This document shows, one piece after another, positions 26,001-28,410 of a DNA stretch of 33,166 bases (the first letter of the stretch is position 1; the number at the start of each line of letters is the position of its first letter). A program made the translations under genes and the position numbers. The notes beneath the pieces were generated by a model, which saw nothing but the letters and a program-made list of their open reading frames with translations, had not been told where the DNA came from and ran no database searches. Origin of the DNA: Branchiostoma floridae (lineage: Eukaryota > Chordata > Leptocardii > Amphioxiformes > Branchiostomatidae); contig NC_049993.1 in assembly GCF_000003815.2 (NCBI RefSeq), positions 20,310,167-20,343,332 of the forward strand, read 5' to 3'.

Positions 26001-26271
26001 CATTTGCAGCTACACAAAATGATGAAATAGAAGCGATTTGGGCGCCAGAGAACACTTTAGTAAGTACAGAAGCTACTGAGGCTCTACTCTAGAGATGGTC
26101 TCCATCTAGAATTCTAGATGCAATCGCCTTACAAAGTACTGATCGTTCCTTTACAATAAAAGAATTTGCAGAAAACTTGTAGTCGCTTCTCCTACAGATG
26201 AATGGAGAAAAAATAGAGAGAAGTTACTCACGCGCCAGGCAGACGCCCAGGAAGAAGAGTGCCAACTTCAT
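953..26271 (-). CDS. Vtg: Vitellogenin, complete gene, 34 coding exons (spliced, 1,919 aa)
   Basis: Vitellogenin is a secreted yolk precursor that carries lipid and protein to oocytes. Coding exons from 5' to 3' on the minus strand: 26232-26271, 25203-25238, 23397-23527, 22853-22963, 21416-21570, 20470-20698, 19778-20044, 19141-19313, 18624-18723, 17932-18156, 17397-17621, 16701-16874, 15969-16115, 15357-15563, 14557-14716, 13322-13635, 12738-12953, 12196-12365, 11437-11749, 10779-10990, 9945-10062, 9351-9554, 8782-8922, 7773-7912, 7198-7341, 6570-6681, 5782-5928, 5204-5420, 4150-4322, 3509-3637, 2741-2929, 2114-2270, 1463-1653, 953-1045. Every intron is GT-AG and all phases match; the total is 5,760 nt. 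Domains seen: signal peptide 1-15; LPD_N/vitellogenin-N module from about residue 26 to 740, with GQCETQY (276-282) and TKTKDYQNC (297-305); beta-sheet lipid-cavity region about 741-1400; Ser/Glu/Arg-rich stretch about 1403-1440; light-chain-like region 1451-1609; VWD domain about 1612-1825 with GLCG at 1784-1787; Cys tail 1826-1919. No phosvitin polyserine run is present. Exons are GC-rich, with third positions almost always C or G, which suggests high expression. ApoB or apolipophorin are less likely because of the size and the single C-terminal VWD with GLCG. Confidence 0.95.
1463..1653 (-). CDS. Vtg: Vitellogenin exon 33: C-terminal Cys region (aa 1826-1889)
   Basis: Encodes ETCFSKTPVPQCPEGSRK (Cys1849, Cys1858) and MEFHCL (Cys1876), part of the conserved cysteines at the vitellogenin C-terminus. 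191 nt, phase 1 in and 0 out, acceptor TCCCCCACAG, donor GTGAGA. In intron 33 (1046-1462) I see nothing further. Confidence 0.94.
2114..2270 (-). CDS. Vtg: Vitellogenin exon 32: GLCG motif of VWD (aa 1774-1825)
   Basis: Encodes SKMAGLCGNFDGEQTKEY, with the invariant GLCG (1784-1787) of vitellogenin VWD domains, then FALSYQVPSKQCETEG. Phase 0 in and 1 out, acceptor CGTGTTTCAG, donor GTAAGC. In intron 32 (1654-2113) I see no clear repeat. Confidence 0.96.
2741..2929 (-). CDS. Vtg: Vitellogenin exon 31: VWD domain core (aa 1711-1773)
   Basis: Encodes MEITVDGRQVEVQ and KLGLKIKHDGHSTWVKV. The ITVDGRQV and GLxIKxDG patterns are VWD beta-strands. 189 nt, phase 0 on both sides, acceptor CTCCAAACAG, donor GTGAGG. 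Intron 31 (2271-2740) has short imperfect repeats of AAGACxAGACxAAGCTC between about 2560 and 2730. Confidence 0.94.
3509..3637 (-). CDS. Vtg: Vitellogenin exon 30: charged insert in VWD (aa 1668-1710)
   Basis: Begins VFLEGKKVELRSREESESRR, then continues Gln/Glu-rich. The exon sits inside the VWD domain and looks like an inserted charged loop. 129 nt, phase 0 on both sides, acceptor GTTGTTGCAG, donor GTACGC. A 16-bp repeat (GAGCAGTACTCCC) lies just past the donor at 3467-3500. The rest of intron 30 (2930-3508) shows nothing I recognise. Confidence 0.91.
3995..4058. repeat. Copy of exon 29 donor junction in intron 29
   Basis: Matches 4116-4171: CATGGAAACAGA, an ACAAAC repeat, the donor, then 22 bp of exon 29's end (GGGTGTTCTCGGGCTT) with one difference. 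The copied donor still reads GTTGG/GTTTG-like and keeps GT. Confidence 0.8.
4150..4322 (-). CDS. Vtg: Vitellogenin exon 29: start of VWD domain (aa 1610-1667)
   Basis: Encodes YCKVESESRKIRTFDNVEY, then ELSQCDHILAKD and ERFMVLISKK, a textbook start of the vitellogenin von Willebrand factor D domain (Cys1612, Cys1636). Phase 1 in and 0 out, acceptor CCGCCCTCAG. The donor is GTTTGTTTG, embedded in a TTTG repeat. A copy of the exon end lies at 3995-4058 in intron 29 (3638-4149). Confidence 0.96.
4661..5240. repeat. Junction-spanning minisatellite: exon 28 end and donor, 7 units
   Basis: GCCAGTACT (exon 28 end) starts at 4674, 4771, 4852, 4937, 5026, 5123 and 5204, the last being the real exon, with spacing 81-97 bp. 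Each unit is a (TGAT)n tract, the splice donor, and about 30 bp of exon end. Five copies keep a perfect GT donor (GTAAGT or GTGAGT); the outermost (4674) has lost it. All intronic copies share GCCTGTTCTGG where the exon has GCCTGTCCTGG, so a single diverged copy was amplified. Confidence 0.92.
5204..5420 (-). CDS. Vtg: Vitellogenin exon 28 (aa 1538-1609)
   Basis: Encodes EMNVSIKTPREETNMTRISL and the strand-rich KLKINLQKVLKTELPLKMDL, leading to NKQYW just before the VWD domain. NVS and NMT are potential glycosylation sites. 217 nt, phase 0 in and 1 out, acceptor TCTCCTTCCAG, donor GTGAGT. Its last 30 or so bases plus donor are copied six times in intron 28 (4323-5203). Confidence 0.93.
5604..5658. 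mobile_element. Short inverted-repeat element with CRE, intron 27
   Basis: TGACCCATT at 5604 pairs with AATTGGGTCA ending 5658. The interior holds GCTGACGTCACGT. It resembles the element at 9727-9822, so both may be remnants of one small element family. Confidence 0.45.
5782..5928 (-). CDS. Vtg: Vitellogenin exon 27 (aa 1489-1537)
   Basis: Encodes LPTWMKQLVSDLHKHTQHTF, continuing the light-chain-like region with the conserved L-P-x-W-M motif. 147 nt, phase 0 on both sides, acceptor TGTCTTTAG, donor GTAACT. The first 67 bp plus acceptor are repeated twice more in intron 26 (5929-6569) as a 123-bp tandem unit. Intron 27 (5421-5781) holds a short inverted-repeat element at 5604-5658. Confidence 0.93.
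5862..6230. repeat. Junction-spanning 123-bp tandem repeat: exon 27 start and acceptor, 3 units
   Basis: Units begin at 5862, 5985 and 6108. Each contains the first 67 bp of exon 27, an intact acceptor (TTTAG) and about 56 bp of intron 26. The two intronic copies have GGTCGGAGACC against the exon's GGTCAGAGACC, a synonymous change. A degraded fourth copy may lie near 6293-6320. Confidence 0.93.
6570..6681 (-). CDS. Vtg: Vitellogenin exon 26: light-chain-like start (aa 1451-1488)
   Basis: Encodes RKCLQDRRQGRTYSAACLKA and LRELDIEIEHQN, with the conserved Cys pair and C-L-K-A-I motif of the lipovitellin light-chain region. 112 nt, phase 2 in and 0 out, acceptor CCCTCGGCAG, donor GTAAGT. Confidence 0.93.
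6830..7190. repeat. Long purine-rich (GA) tract in intron 25
   Basis: A roughly 360-bp stretch almost free of pyrimidines on the plus strand, with (GA)n cores at 6946-6961 and 7092-7102. In the transcript it is pyrimidine-rich and follows the exon 25 donor. It could form triplex DNA. Confidence 0.8.
7198..7341 (-). CDS. Vtg: Vitellogenin exon 25: Ser-rich linker (aa 1403-1450)
   Basis: Contains GERSESRSESSQERSFWDSS followed by more Ser/Lys/Glu. Its position, between the heavy-chain-like region and the light-chain-like region, is roughly where vertebrate vitellogenins carry phosvitin, but there is no long Ser run. Phase 2 on both sides, donor GTGAAT. Intron 25 (6682-7197) is a long purine/pyrimidine tract. 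Confidence 0.91.
7773..7912 (-). CDS. Vtg: Vitellogenin exon 24 (aa 1357-1402)
   Basis: A Glu/Lys/Gln-rich, probably helical segment (QKSVEQRKQERKEEQMYEQA). Phase 0 in and 2 out, acceptor CTTCCTGCAG, donor GTACCT. Intron 24 (7342-7772) has no repeat beyond a short duplication of CAATACTTGTT at about 7364 and 7450. Confidence 0.92.
8271..8448. mobile_element. MITE-like hairpin in intron 23
   Basis: Outer ends CAATGGGCCGATCC (8274) and GGATCGGGCCATTG (to 8447) are inverted. An inner perfect 27-bp inverted repeat pairs 8316-8342 with 8372-8398. About 175 bp, no coding potential. The family is not recognised. Confidence 0.7.
8782..8922 (-). CDS. Vtg: Vitellogenin exon 23 (aa 1310-1356)
   Basis: Encodes IDAKWGRDCSGNDKKMTLK near its end, matching the vitellogenin W-G-x-(D/N)-C signature, plus CVNMEFEYPSYADYRL. 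141 nt, phase 0 on both sides, acceptor CTCCACAG, donor GTGAGT. Intron 23 (7913-8781) contains a MITE-like hairpin. Confidence 0.94.
8930..9115. repeat. 27-bp minisatellite in intron 22
   Basis: About seven units of GACAGAGAACAKAGGTGTGAG plus ATCTCC, with small variants. It begins within about 10 bp of the exon 23 acceptor. Confidence 0.92.
9351..9554 (-). CDS. Vtg: Vitellogenin exon 22 (aa 1242-1309)
   Basis: Encodes FEEDPRQRQLDSREQRLPKK and QTRRTIAVQIERKRLQ. 204 nt, phase 0 on both sides, acceptor CCGTCCCCCAG, donor GTAAGG. Intron 22 (8923-9350) holds a 27-bp minisatellite against the acceptor of exon 23. Confidence 0.92.
9727..9822. mobile_element. Short inverted-repeat element with CRE, intron 21
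   Basis: TTGACCAATCGCTGACGTCACGT at the left and GATTGGTCA at the right. It shares CTTTGACC-like ends and GCTGACGTCACGT with 5604-5658, and also carries two CACGTG E-boxes. Confidence 0.45.
9945..10062 (-). CDS. Vtg: Vitellogenin exon 21 (aa 1202-1241)
   Basis: Encodes SEEREQQQKKDRRMEIVIRA, a charged linker returning to beta-strand pattern. 118 nt, phase 2 in and 0 out, acceptor CCCCTGGCAG, donor GTATTT. Intron 21 (9555-9944) contains a small inverted-repeat element at 9727-9822. Confidence 0.92.
10412..10446. repeat. Copy of exon 20 donor junction in intron 20
   Basis: AAACCGACCTCTCAGAGCTG continuing to GGACGGA is identical to the real junction at 10771 onward (offset about 355 bp). It holds the donor GTCGGT and about 25 bp of exon 20. 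Confidence 0.9.
10779..10990 (-). CDS. Vtg: Vitellogenin exon 20 (aa 1132-1201)
   Basis: Encodes YNRTFGREEFGVEFRLNSSM and PVELRLSVRPGQNKPKEVEI. NRT and NSS are potential glycosylation sites. Phase 0 in and 2 out. The donor is the weak GTCGGT followed by TTTG/TTTA repeats. A copy of the donor and exon end lies at 10412-10446 in intron 20 (10063-10778). Confidence 0.92.
11437..11749 (-). CDS. Vtg: Vitellogenin exon 19 (aa 1027-1131)
   Basis: Beta-sheet exon with GVAINVTLNTTLPVSGKL and a long basic segment (KQTRKDRSGRKEETTRRQ). NVT and NTT are potential glycosylation sites. 313 nt, phase 2 in and 0 out, acceptor CTTCCCACCGCAG, donor GTCAGT. Intron 19 (10991-11436) has no repeat that I see. Confidence 0.93.
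12079..12185. repeat. 15-bp minisatellite next to exon 18 donor
   Basis: Seven units of about 15 bp (GATGTAACGAAACGG with variants) end about 10 bp from the donor of exon 18. Confidence 0.92.
12196..12365 (-). CDS. Vtg: Vitellogenin exon 18 (aa 971-1026)
   Basis: Encodes IPTTLGLPLHLNLTSVLIVK, the strongly conserved P-T-x-x-G-L-P-L motif of the lipid-cavity sheet. NLT and NQT (split across the next junction) are potential N-glycosylation sites. Phase 0 in and 2 out, donor GTGAGT. A 15-bp minisatellite lies directly downstream in intron 18 (11750-12195). Confidence 0.95.
12738..12953 (-). CDS. Vtg: Vitellogenin exon 17 (aa 899-970)
   Basis: Encodes LPIETRRDEEPRLTYSTKW and SDLEEQLRKGLK. 216 nt, phase 0 on both sides. 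The donor reads CAG/GTTTGTTTGTTTG, so the splice site is the first unit of a (GTTT)n microsatellite. Acceptor TTGTTCCAG. Intron 17 (12366-12737) holds that repeat and a weak duplication near 12535 and 12567. Confidence 0.92.
13322..13635 (-). CDS. Vtg: Vitellogenin exon 16 (aa 794-898)
   Basis: Encodes LGYDIELLEIAGRAEGLQ, matching the conserved R-x-E-G-L-Q region of the lipovitellin cavity, followed by a long Lys/Glu-rich helix-like stretch (KKQEEKKNVFDYMMKKTRES). Phase 1 in and 0 out, donor GTAAGT. Intron 16 (12954-13321) has a short AATC microsatellite at 12960-13015 and nothing else notable. Confidence 0.92.
14112..14413. repeat. GC-rich inverted repeat in intron 15
   Basis: GCTGCCCGGCCGGGCCCTGG at 14112-14131 pairs with CCGGGGCCCGGCCGGGCAGC near 14394-14413, with neighbouring CAAACC/GGTTTG also paired. 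It could be a MITE-like element or a rearranged duplicate. It encloses the exon 16 junction copy. Confidence 0.6.
14174..14222. repeat. Copy of exon 16 acceptor junction in intron 15
   Basis: Matches 13615-13663 (offset 559 bp): 21 bp of exon 16 start, the acceptor, and intron sequence (GTAAGTACAAYGGTCATAAC). Similarity resumes in patches beyond (13819-13925 against 14225-14310), pointing to an older segmental duplication of a few hundred bp. Confidence 0.85.
14557..14716 (-). CDS. Vtg: Vitellogenin exon 15: start of beta-sheet lipid cavity (aa 741-793)
   Basis: Begins VGQYVYTDLKSRSESKL, the family signature at the LPD_N to DUF1943-like transition. Two Cys are present. Phase 0 in and 1 out, acceptor CCGTCCTCAG, donor GTGAGG. 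Intron 15 (13636-14556) carries a copy of exon 16's start and a GC-rich inverted repeat. Intron 14 (14717-15356) also has an 11-G run at about 14767. Confidence 0.93.
15250..15398. repeat. Perfect 48-bp duplication of exon 14 donor junction plus (CAAA)n
   Basis: 15250-15297 is identical to 15351-15398. The copy includes 42 bp of exon 14 and the donor. Between them lies a pure AAAC tract (about 15306-15352). Confidence 0.93.
15357..15563 (-). CDS. Vtg: Vitellogenin exon 14: end of helical domain (aa 672-740)
   Basis: Encodes VRVQAIDAMSRVAKKLPNKV, then IRAYELMMKTKP and ETSNQ, joining to VGQYVY in exon 15 (the E-x-x-x-Q-V-x-x-x-V motif that ends LPD_N). Phase 0 on both sides. The donor is the unusual GTTCGTTTG, fused to a (TTTG)n repeat. 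A perfect 48-bp copy of the donor and exon end lies at 15250-15297. Confidence 0.94.
15969..16115 (-). CDS. Vtg: Vitellogenin exon 13 (aa 623-671)
   Basis: Helical-domain exon with LIFLRAIKNAGLEQTIDRLQ, the conserved LRAIxNxG repeat of LPD_N. 147 nt, phase 0 on both sides, acceptor CCCGTCCACAG, donor GTCAGC. In intron 13 (15564-15968) I see no repeat. Confidence 0.94.
16335..16710. repeat. Degenerate tandem repeat with exon 12 donor, 4 clear units
   Basis: ACTTACGCGGGAGAA (donor plus the last bases of exon 12) occurs at about 16491, 16568, 16634 (ACTTACACGGGAGAA) and 16695 (real), spacing 61-77 bp, with TTAAGAAAGGGTTTTAAGA between. More degraded units may extend back to about 16335. Confidence 0.85.
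16701..16874 (-). CDS. Vtg: Vitellogenin exon 12 (aa 565-622)
   Basis: Contains KSAWLSLGTMINGMIN, matching the conserved A-x-L-x-L-G-x-L segment, and RKRRP (603-607), a dibasic run that looks like a furin-type site, although Pro after it disfavours cleavage. Phase 0 on both sides, donor GTAAGT. The donor and the last 10 exon bases are repeated three more times in intron 12 (16116-16700). Confidence 0.93.
17397..17621 (-). CDS. Vtg: Vitellogenin exon 11 (aa 490-564)
   Basis: Encodes KVLLDAVSLVGKREALRAVR, then a Leu-rich stretch and PCPSTTREML, a typical vitellogenin helical repeat pattern. NQT is a potential N-glycosylation site. Phase 0 on both sides, donor GTAAGT, followed within about 10 nt by TTTG/TTTA repeats. 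Intron 11 (16875-17396) contains a weak two-copy duplication around GGAAATTAAAG at about 16972 and 17058. Confidence 0.93.
17932..18156 (-). CDS. Vtg: Vitellogenin exon 10: start of the alpha-helical region (aa 415-489)
   Basis: The Glu/Arg/Lys-rich first half is followed by the helical FVELVKELRQLNEEQMKKIL segment typical of the LPD_N helical domain. 225 nt, phase 0 on both sides. The acceptor AAAAG has a weak polypyrimidine tract. Donor GTGAGG. Intron 10 (17622-17931) shows nothing beyond T/G-rich sequence. Confidence 0.92.
18624..18723 (-). CDS. Vtg: Vitellogenin exon 9 (aa 381-414)
   Basis: Encodes TLKLKEAKQMSERM and LKGNLSFVFEK. NLS is a potential glycosylation site. Phase 2 in and 0 out, acceptor CCCCACAG, donor GTACTT. 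In intron 9 (18157-18623) I see no repeat. Confidence 0.92.
18755..19015. repeat. Degenerate GAAT microsatellite in intron 8
   Basis: Repeated GAATGAAT with many interruptions (GGATGA, GATAAAT), densest at 18880-18950. Confidence 0.85.
19141..19313 (-). CDS. Vtg: Vitellogenin exon 8 (aa 324-380)
   Basis: Continues LPD_N with VFQPYSKQGGEVITFSK near its end, a conserved part of the barrel. Phase 0 in and 2 out, acceptor CATCCCGCAG, donor GTAAGG. Intron 8 (18724-19140) is largely a degenerate GAAT microsatellite. Confidence 0.92.
19682..19722. repeat. Diverged copy of exon 7 donor junction in intron 7
   Basis: ACTTACGACCTTGAACTTCT and the following GGCGGGGACGAGGGGGTG match 19772-19812 (offset 90 bp) with several changes. 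The donor GTAAGT is kept. Confidence 0.75.
19778..20044 (-). CDS. Vtg: Vitellogenin exon 7: Cys pair and TKTKD segment (aa 235-323)
   Basis: It contains GQCETQY (Cys278) and VTKTKDYQNC (Cys305), hallmark residues of the vitellogenin N-terminal barrel. From family knowledge, the similar HLTKTKDLNxC segment of fish vitellogenins has been linked to oocyte receptor binding; that role here is inference. Phase 0 on both sides, donor GTAAGT. A diverged copy of the exon's end sits at 19682-19722 in intron 7 (19314-19777). Confidence 0.94.
20395..20460. repeat. Partial exon 6 end copy and (CAAA)n microsatellite in intron 6
   Basis: CATGTTCCAGATA at 20401 repeats the exon 6 end at 20476. It is followed by a pure ACAA tract (about 20427-20460) adjoining the real donor. 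Confidence 0.6.
20470..20698 (-). CDS. Vtg: Vitellogenin exon 6 (aa 158-234)
   Basis: It starts with a Ser/Lys-Glu-rich segment (KSRKSSSEQEES) and returns to family consensus with VNIKRGIWNMLQ near its end, matching the conserved N-I-x-R-G-I-x-N-x-L-Q motif. NVT is a potential N-glycosylation site. Donor GTGAGA, followed shortly by (GTTT)n. Intron 6 (20045-20469) holds that microsatellite and a partial copy of this exon's end. Confidence 0.93.
20754..20931. mobile_element. pogo/Tigger-like MITE in intron 5
   Basis: The ends CAGTAGATGCCAGTTAATTG (20756) and CAATTAAGCGGCCTCTACTG (to 20929) are inverted repeats with few mismatches, starting with CAG and flanked by TA on both sides (20754-20755 and 20930-20931). 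At 174 bp with no coding capacity it is a non-autonomous element. CAG ends and TA target duplications are typical of the pogo/Tigger group of Tc1-mariner transposons. Confidence 0.78.
21043..21435. repeat. Junction-spanning repeat: exon 5 end and donor, 3 units
   Basis: GTGCTTACTT starts at 21141, 21267 and 21408 (real), spacing 126 and 141 bp. The second unit matches the real junction perfectly for 28 bp, 20 of them exon. Units also share ACAAAATGGCGG and GCCAATACAGG-type blocks. Confidence 0.88.
21416..21570 (-). CDS. Vtg: Vitellogenin exon 5: charged low-complexity insertion (aa 107-157)
   Basis: Very rich in Glu, Arg, Gln and Ser (SEEQERRDQQERNQQ near the end), unlike the hydrophobic strands usual here in the LPD_N barrel. 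Acceptor CCGTCCTCAG, donor GTAAGC, phase 0 in and 2 out. Both edges are copied into the flanking introns: seven acceptor-edge copies including its own at 21561-22799, and two recognisable donor-edge copies upstream in coordinate (21141 and 21267). Confidence 0.92.
21561..22799. repeat. Junction-spanning macrosatellite: exon 5 start and acceptor, 7 units of about 170 bp
   Basis: GCTCGGGGCGCT (exon 5 start) begins at 21561 (real), 21767, 21937, 22099, 22277, 22451 and 22629. Each unit has the acceptor, a GGAAGGAAGGAGGG block, a variable (GAAT)n tract, and a conserved single-copy-like core (TCACGTCTACTGATATGTAT ... TTAAGCGCATAAAACGAC). Spacing is 162-206 bp because the GAAT tract varies. All copies have GCGCTAAGG where the real acceptor has GCGCTGAGG. 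Confidence 0.95.
22853..22963 (-). CDS. Vtg: Vitellogenin exon 4 (aa 70-106)
   Basis: It continues the N-terminal beta-barrel region (DVLMRLEKIKFKSLRG...). 111 nt, phase 0 on both sides, acceptor TTCCCCCAG, donor GTACAG. The intron after it (21571-22852) is almost entirely a tandem array built from the start of exon 5. Confidence 0.92.
23008..23078. repeat. (GGGA)n tract in intron 3
   Basis: Around 16 consecutive GGGA units on the plus strand, the template strand of the gene. It fits the G-quadruplex pattern many times over. Confidence 0.9.
23397..23527 (-). CDS. Vtg: Vitellogenin exon 3: start of LPD_N module (aa 26-69)
   Basis: It contains VFEQGKEYVYKYEGDVKSGI, the classic opening of the vitellogenin N-terminal domain (F-x-x-G-K-x-Y-x-Y-x-Y-x-G). 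Acceptor CCCTTAG, donor GTAAAA, phase 1 in and 0 out. Its 5' edge is copied several times upstream in intron 2 (23610-23925). Intron 3 (22964-23396) holds a GGGA repeat. Confidence 0.93.
23505..23930. repeat. Junction-spanning repeat: exon 3 start and acceptor, 4 units
   Basis: GTATTCCTTGCCTTGTTCGA occurs at the real exon 3 edge and near 23617, 23730 and 23887, with a further trace at 24056. The fourth unit also carries exon-like TTGACATCGCCCTCGTATTC, so it copied more than 40 bp of exon. The acceptor AG is lost or altered in some copies. Confidence 0.85.
24600..24765. promoter_or_regulatory. Tandem CCAAT / CACGTCAC segments in intron 2
   Basis: CGCCACGTCACC ... CCGTATCGATTACAC ... GCCAATCA occurs twice about 82 bp apart (24605 and 24687), and a third CCAATCAG is at 24750. 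The arrangement is promoter- or enhancer-like. It could also be a short tandem duplication without function. The rest of intron 2 between 24060 and 25200 has no other repeat I can name. Confidence 0.4.
25203..25238 (-). CDS. Vtg: Vitellogenin exon 2 (aa 14-25)
   Basis: A 36-nt micro-exon encoding QAALNPEELREK, the mature N-terminus just before the lipid transport module. Acceptor TTCCACAG, donor GTGAGT, phase 1 on both sides. Its reading frame is fixed only by joining exons 1 and 3, where the phases match exactly. Intron 2 (23528-25202) holds a junction-spanning array next to exon 3 and a duplicated CCAAT/CACGTCAC segment. Confidence 0.88.
26232..26271 (-). CDS. Vtg: Vitellogenin exon 1: start codon and signal peptide (aa 1-13)
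   Basis: It encodes MKLALFFLGVCLA, a typical hydrophobic signal sequence. Cleavage is likely just inside exon 2 after Ala-Gln-Ala (residue 15, AXA rule). The ATG is the first in the predicted transcript and has a purine (G) at -3. The donor is GTGAGT, phase 1. The following intron 1 (25239-26231, 993 bp) shows no repeat or motif I can name. Confidence 0.93.
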
Positions 26272-26318
26272 CTCGTTGCTTCAAACTTGTCTTGAGTTGT
26301 GAAGTCAAGCTGAGTGAG
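26272..26318 (-). promoter_or_regulatory. Predicted initiator and 5' UTR
   Basis: The minus strand has CTCACTC with the A at 26315, fitting an initiator (YYANWYY) at the right spacing from the TATA box. This gives a 5' UTR of about 44 nt with no upstream ATG. The start site is an inference. Confidence 0.5.
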
Positions 26319-26340
26319 AACAACTGATTGCGGCGCCGGG

Positions 26341-26348
26341 TTTTTATA
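26341..26348 (-). promoter_or_regulatory. TATA box of vitellogenin
   Basis: The minus strand reads TATAAAAA, 70 bp upstream of the ATG and about 33 bp upstream of an initiator-like TCACTC. TATA promoters are usual for abundantly expressed yolk genes. Confidence 0.75.
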
Positions 26349-26534
26349 CCCGAGGGTACACAAAGGATCTGCTGAATATTCATTACGTCCCGGTGCCAGT
26401 ACCGTGGACCTTGGTCGGGCTTGTTTGTTCTAGACGCCAAACCGAAGGACAAACTATCCAATTTCTGCTTATTCTGCTTTGCGCAGCTGCGGTGGGGGTA
26501 GAGAGGGGGTCCCACCCCTGGTCCAGCCTCTCCA

Positions 26535-26590
26535 GACAGCCAATCAGAGAGCGACTTGCTCTGCCGACAGCCAATCAGAGAGCGACTCGC
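26535..26590 (-). promoter_or_regulatory. Duplicated CCAAT-box element upstream of the promoter
   Basis: The sequence GACAGCCAATCAGAGAGCGA occurs twice, 31 bp apart, each copy holding a CCAAT box (26540-26544 and 26571-26575; ATTGG in gene sense). They lie about 225-260 bp upstream of the predicted start. I saw no palindromic estrogen response element nearby. Confidence 0.5.
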
Positions 26591-27526
26591 TGTGGGGTGA
26601 CTTCCCCCATCTTTTCTTTTTGTTCTGCTTTTTGGCGATCCTCGATGAAGTATCGAATGTCGTCAACAACGTGTTTTTTAAATTTTACCTCGGCAAAAAT
26701 GACATCATGTTTTCACTAGTGGTAAACTTTTTTGTTGTTGTTGCTAGCATCGCGCTTGTGCAATCGCGTCCATGTCTGACTATTTTAAAACATTGGCAAG
26801 CATTATAGTAACAAATCAGTGCAAGTATGTACTTTTATTTGATTGCGCGTCAGACATACATTCATTTGATTCAACACTGCCAAAAGATAAGGAAACAGTA
26901 CCGTCTGTGTTTTCTTTATTCCATCATTCTTTTTTTGCCGTGTACCATATGCACAATCTGTCGGTGTGTCCCTAGTACCAGTCCTGCTCCTGCATGGTAA
27001 CACTGCTATGGCACCCCTTGCGAGCCATTTTTCATGTCTGTTTGCAGTTGTCATATGTTGTCGTGCAGCGAGTCATGCACAAGATATGACCAGCGTTAAA
27101 ATGTTAGTACACGTCAATGTTAGCCTTGCTAAATTCTTGATTTGTAAAAGGGGCTTTAAGACGGAGCATGCATTTCCTAAGTCGCGGGTGTTCTTCGTCT
27201 TGGACGAAGTCCAGGTTGCGTCATTAGACAGGTGCTTGTCTAAAATAGTAACGATGCGCCTTACAACTGTTCTTAAGACGTGTCAGCACGTTTTACGACT
27301 TAATACCCCCTCCATCCCACACGTGCTGGCGCCTTTTGCTGACCTAACAGCTCTACAATAAATCACCCAACCTGTCCCCGACATCCACACGCTACAAACA
27401 GCCTGTCAATTAAGGCGTTTGACCGGCAAACATGTTTGCGGAGACAGCGAGGCGCTGGAAAAACCCCTGCGTAACCGGGCAACGGGAAACCGCGACATCA
27501 GCGAGGGGCAAGGTCCGGGCAAAACT
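26591..27526. other. Upstream intergenic DNA, no gene recognised
   Basis: No splice-consistent coding sequence, no GC-rich codon pattern like the vitellogenin exons, and no repeat seen. A 131-codon plus-strand open frame (26966-27361) resembles nothing I know. Confidence 0.5.
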
Positions 27527-27657
27527 TACTCTCCAAGCAGAGGTTAGGCTAGGTTTTGACAATGCAAGATACAATACAAAGTAGAGAGCCCGATAAAATC
27601 GACTAAAAAAAAAACGTTACAAAAAACAGCCGGATCCTAACCTCTGCTTGGAGAGTA
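27527..27657. mobile_element. MITE-like hairpin with CTCTCCAAGCAGA ends
   Basis: TACTCTCCAAGCAGAGGTTAGG-type end at 27527-27548 pairs perfectly (22 bp) with 27636-27657. The outermost TA on each side fits a TA target duplication. About 127 bp, non-coding. Confidence 0.75.
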
Positions 27658-27659
27658 GG

Positions 27660-27990
27660 CAAAACGAGCTGTGATGCTAGCCTACCAAGCCAGCTTCCAG
27701 CCTGGATATCAGACCGTTCCTAGGGCAAATCTAGCTATGATATTAGCCTACACAGGGCGGCTCCTAGCCTGGATATCAGACTGTTTCTAGGGCTTACACA
27801 GGCTAGATCATCGGTCCTAGCTAGAGCCAACATTACCTAGCCTGGATGCCAAACGTTTTTCAGGGCCTACACGGGGAAGCCCCTAGCCTTGAAGCCAAAC
27901 TGTTTCTAGGCCCTGTACAGGCCAACTCCTAGCCTGTATGCCAGGCTATTTCCAGGGCCTACTCAGTCTCAGGTCAGCTCCTACTAAGAT
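27660..27990. repeat. Degenerate 60-65 bp tandem repeat
   Basis: Five or so units around CTAGCCTGGATATCAGACTG, then TTTCTAGGGC and CTACACAGGC. They diverge strongly along the array. Confidence 0.8.
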
Positions 27991-28020
27991 GCGTGACTGG
28001 GCTTACAAAGGCCCTCACTC

Positions 28021-28405
28021 ACTGCAACTCTCACTCACTCACTCACTCACTCACTCACTCACTCACTCACTCACTCACTCACTCACTCACTCACTCTCTC
28101 TTTCAATCACTCACTGCAACTCTCACTCACTCAATCACTCGCTGCGACTCTCACTCACTCACTCACTCATGATCACTCACTCACCCACTCACACTCACTC
28201 ACTCACTCACGCACGCACTCACGCACGCACGCACTCACTCACTCATGATCACTCTCTCACTCACTCACTCACTCTCACCCACTCACTCATGCACTCATAC
28301 ACTCACTCACTCACTCACTCACTCACTCACTCTCTCTCACTCACTCACTCACTCACTCACTCACTCGCTCTCTCACTCACTCACTCACTCACTCGCTCGC
28401 TAGCT
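28021..28405. repeat. (CACT)n microsatellite, about 385 bp
   Basis: Long TCAC/CACT repeat with interruptions (ATGATCACTC, GCACGCAC, CTCGCT). An open frame through it reads Ser-Leu-Thr-His repeats, which is only the translation of the repeat. Confidence 0.97.
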
Positions 28406-28410
28406 TACGT

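Noticed and set aside
26966-27361. 131-codon plus-strand open frame upstream of the gene
   Set aside because: No family resemblance, no promoter or splice context, and base use unlike the vitellogenin exons.
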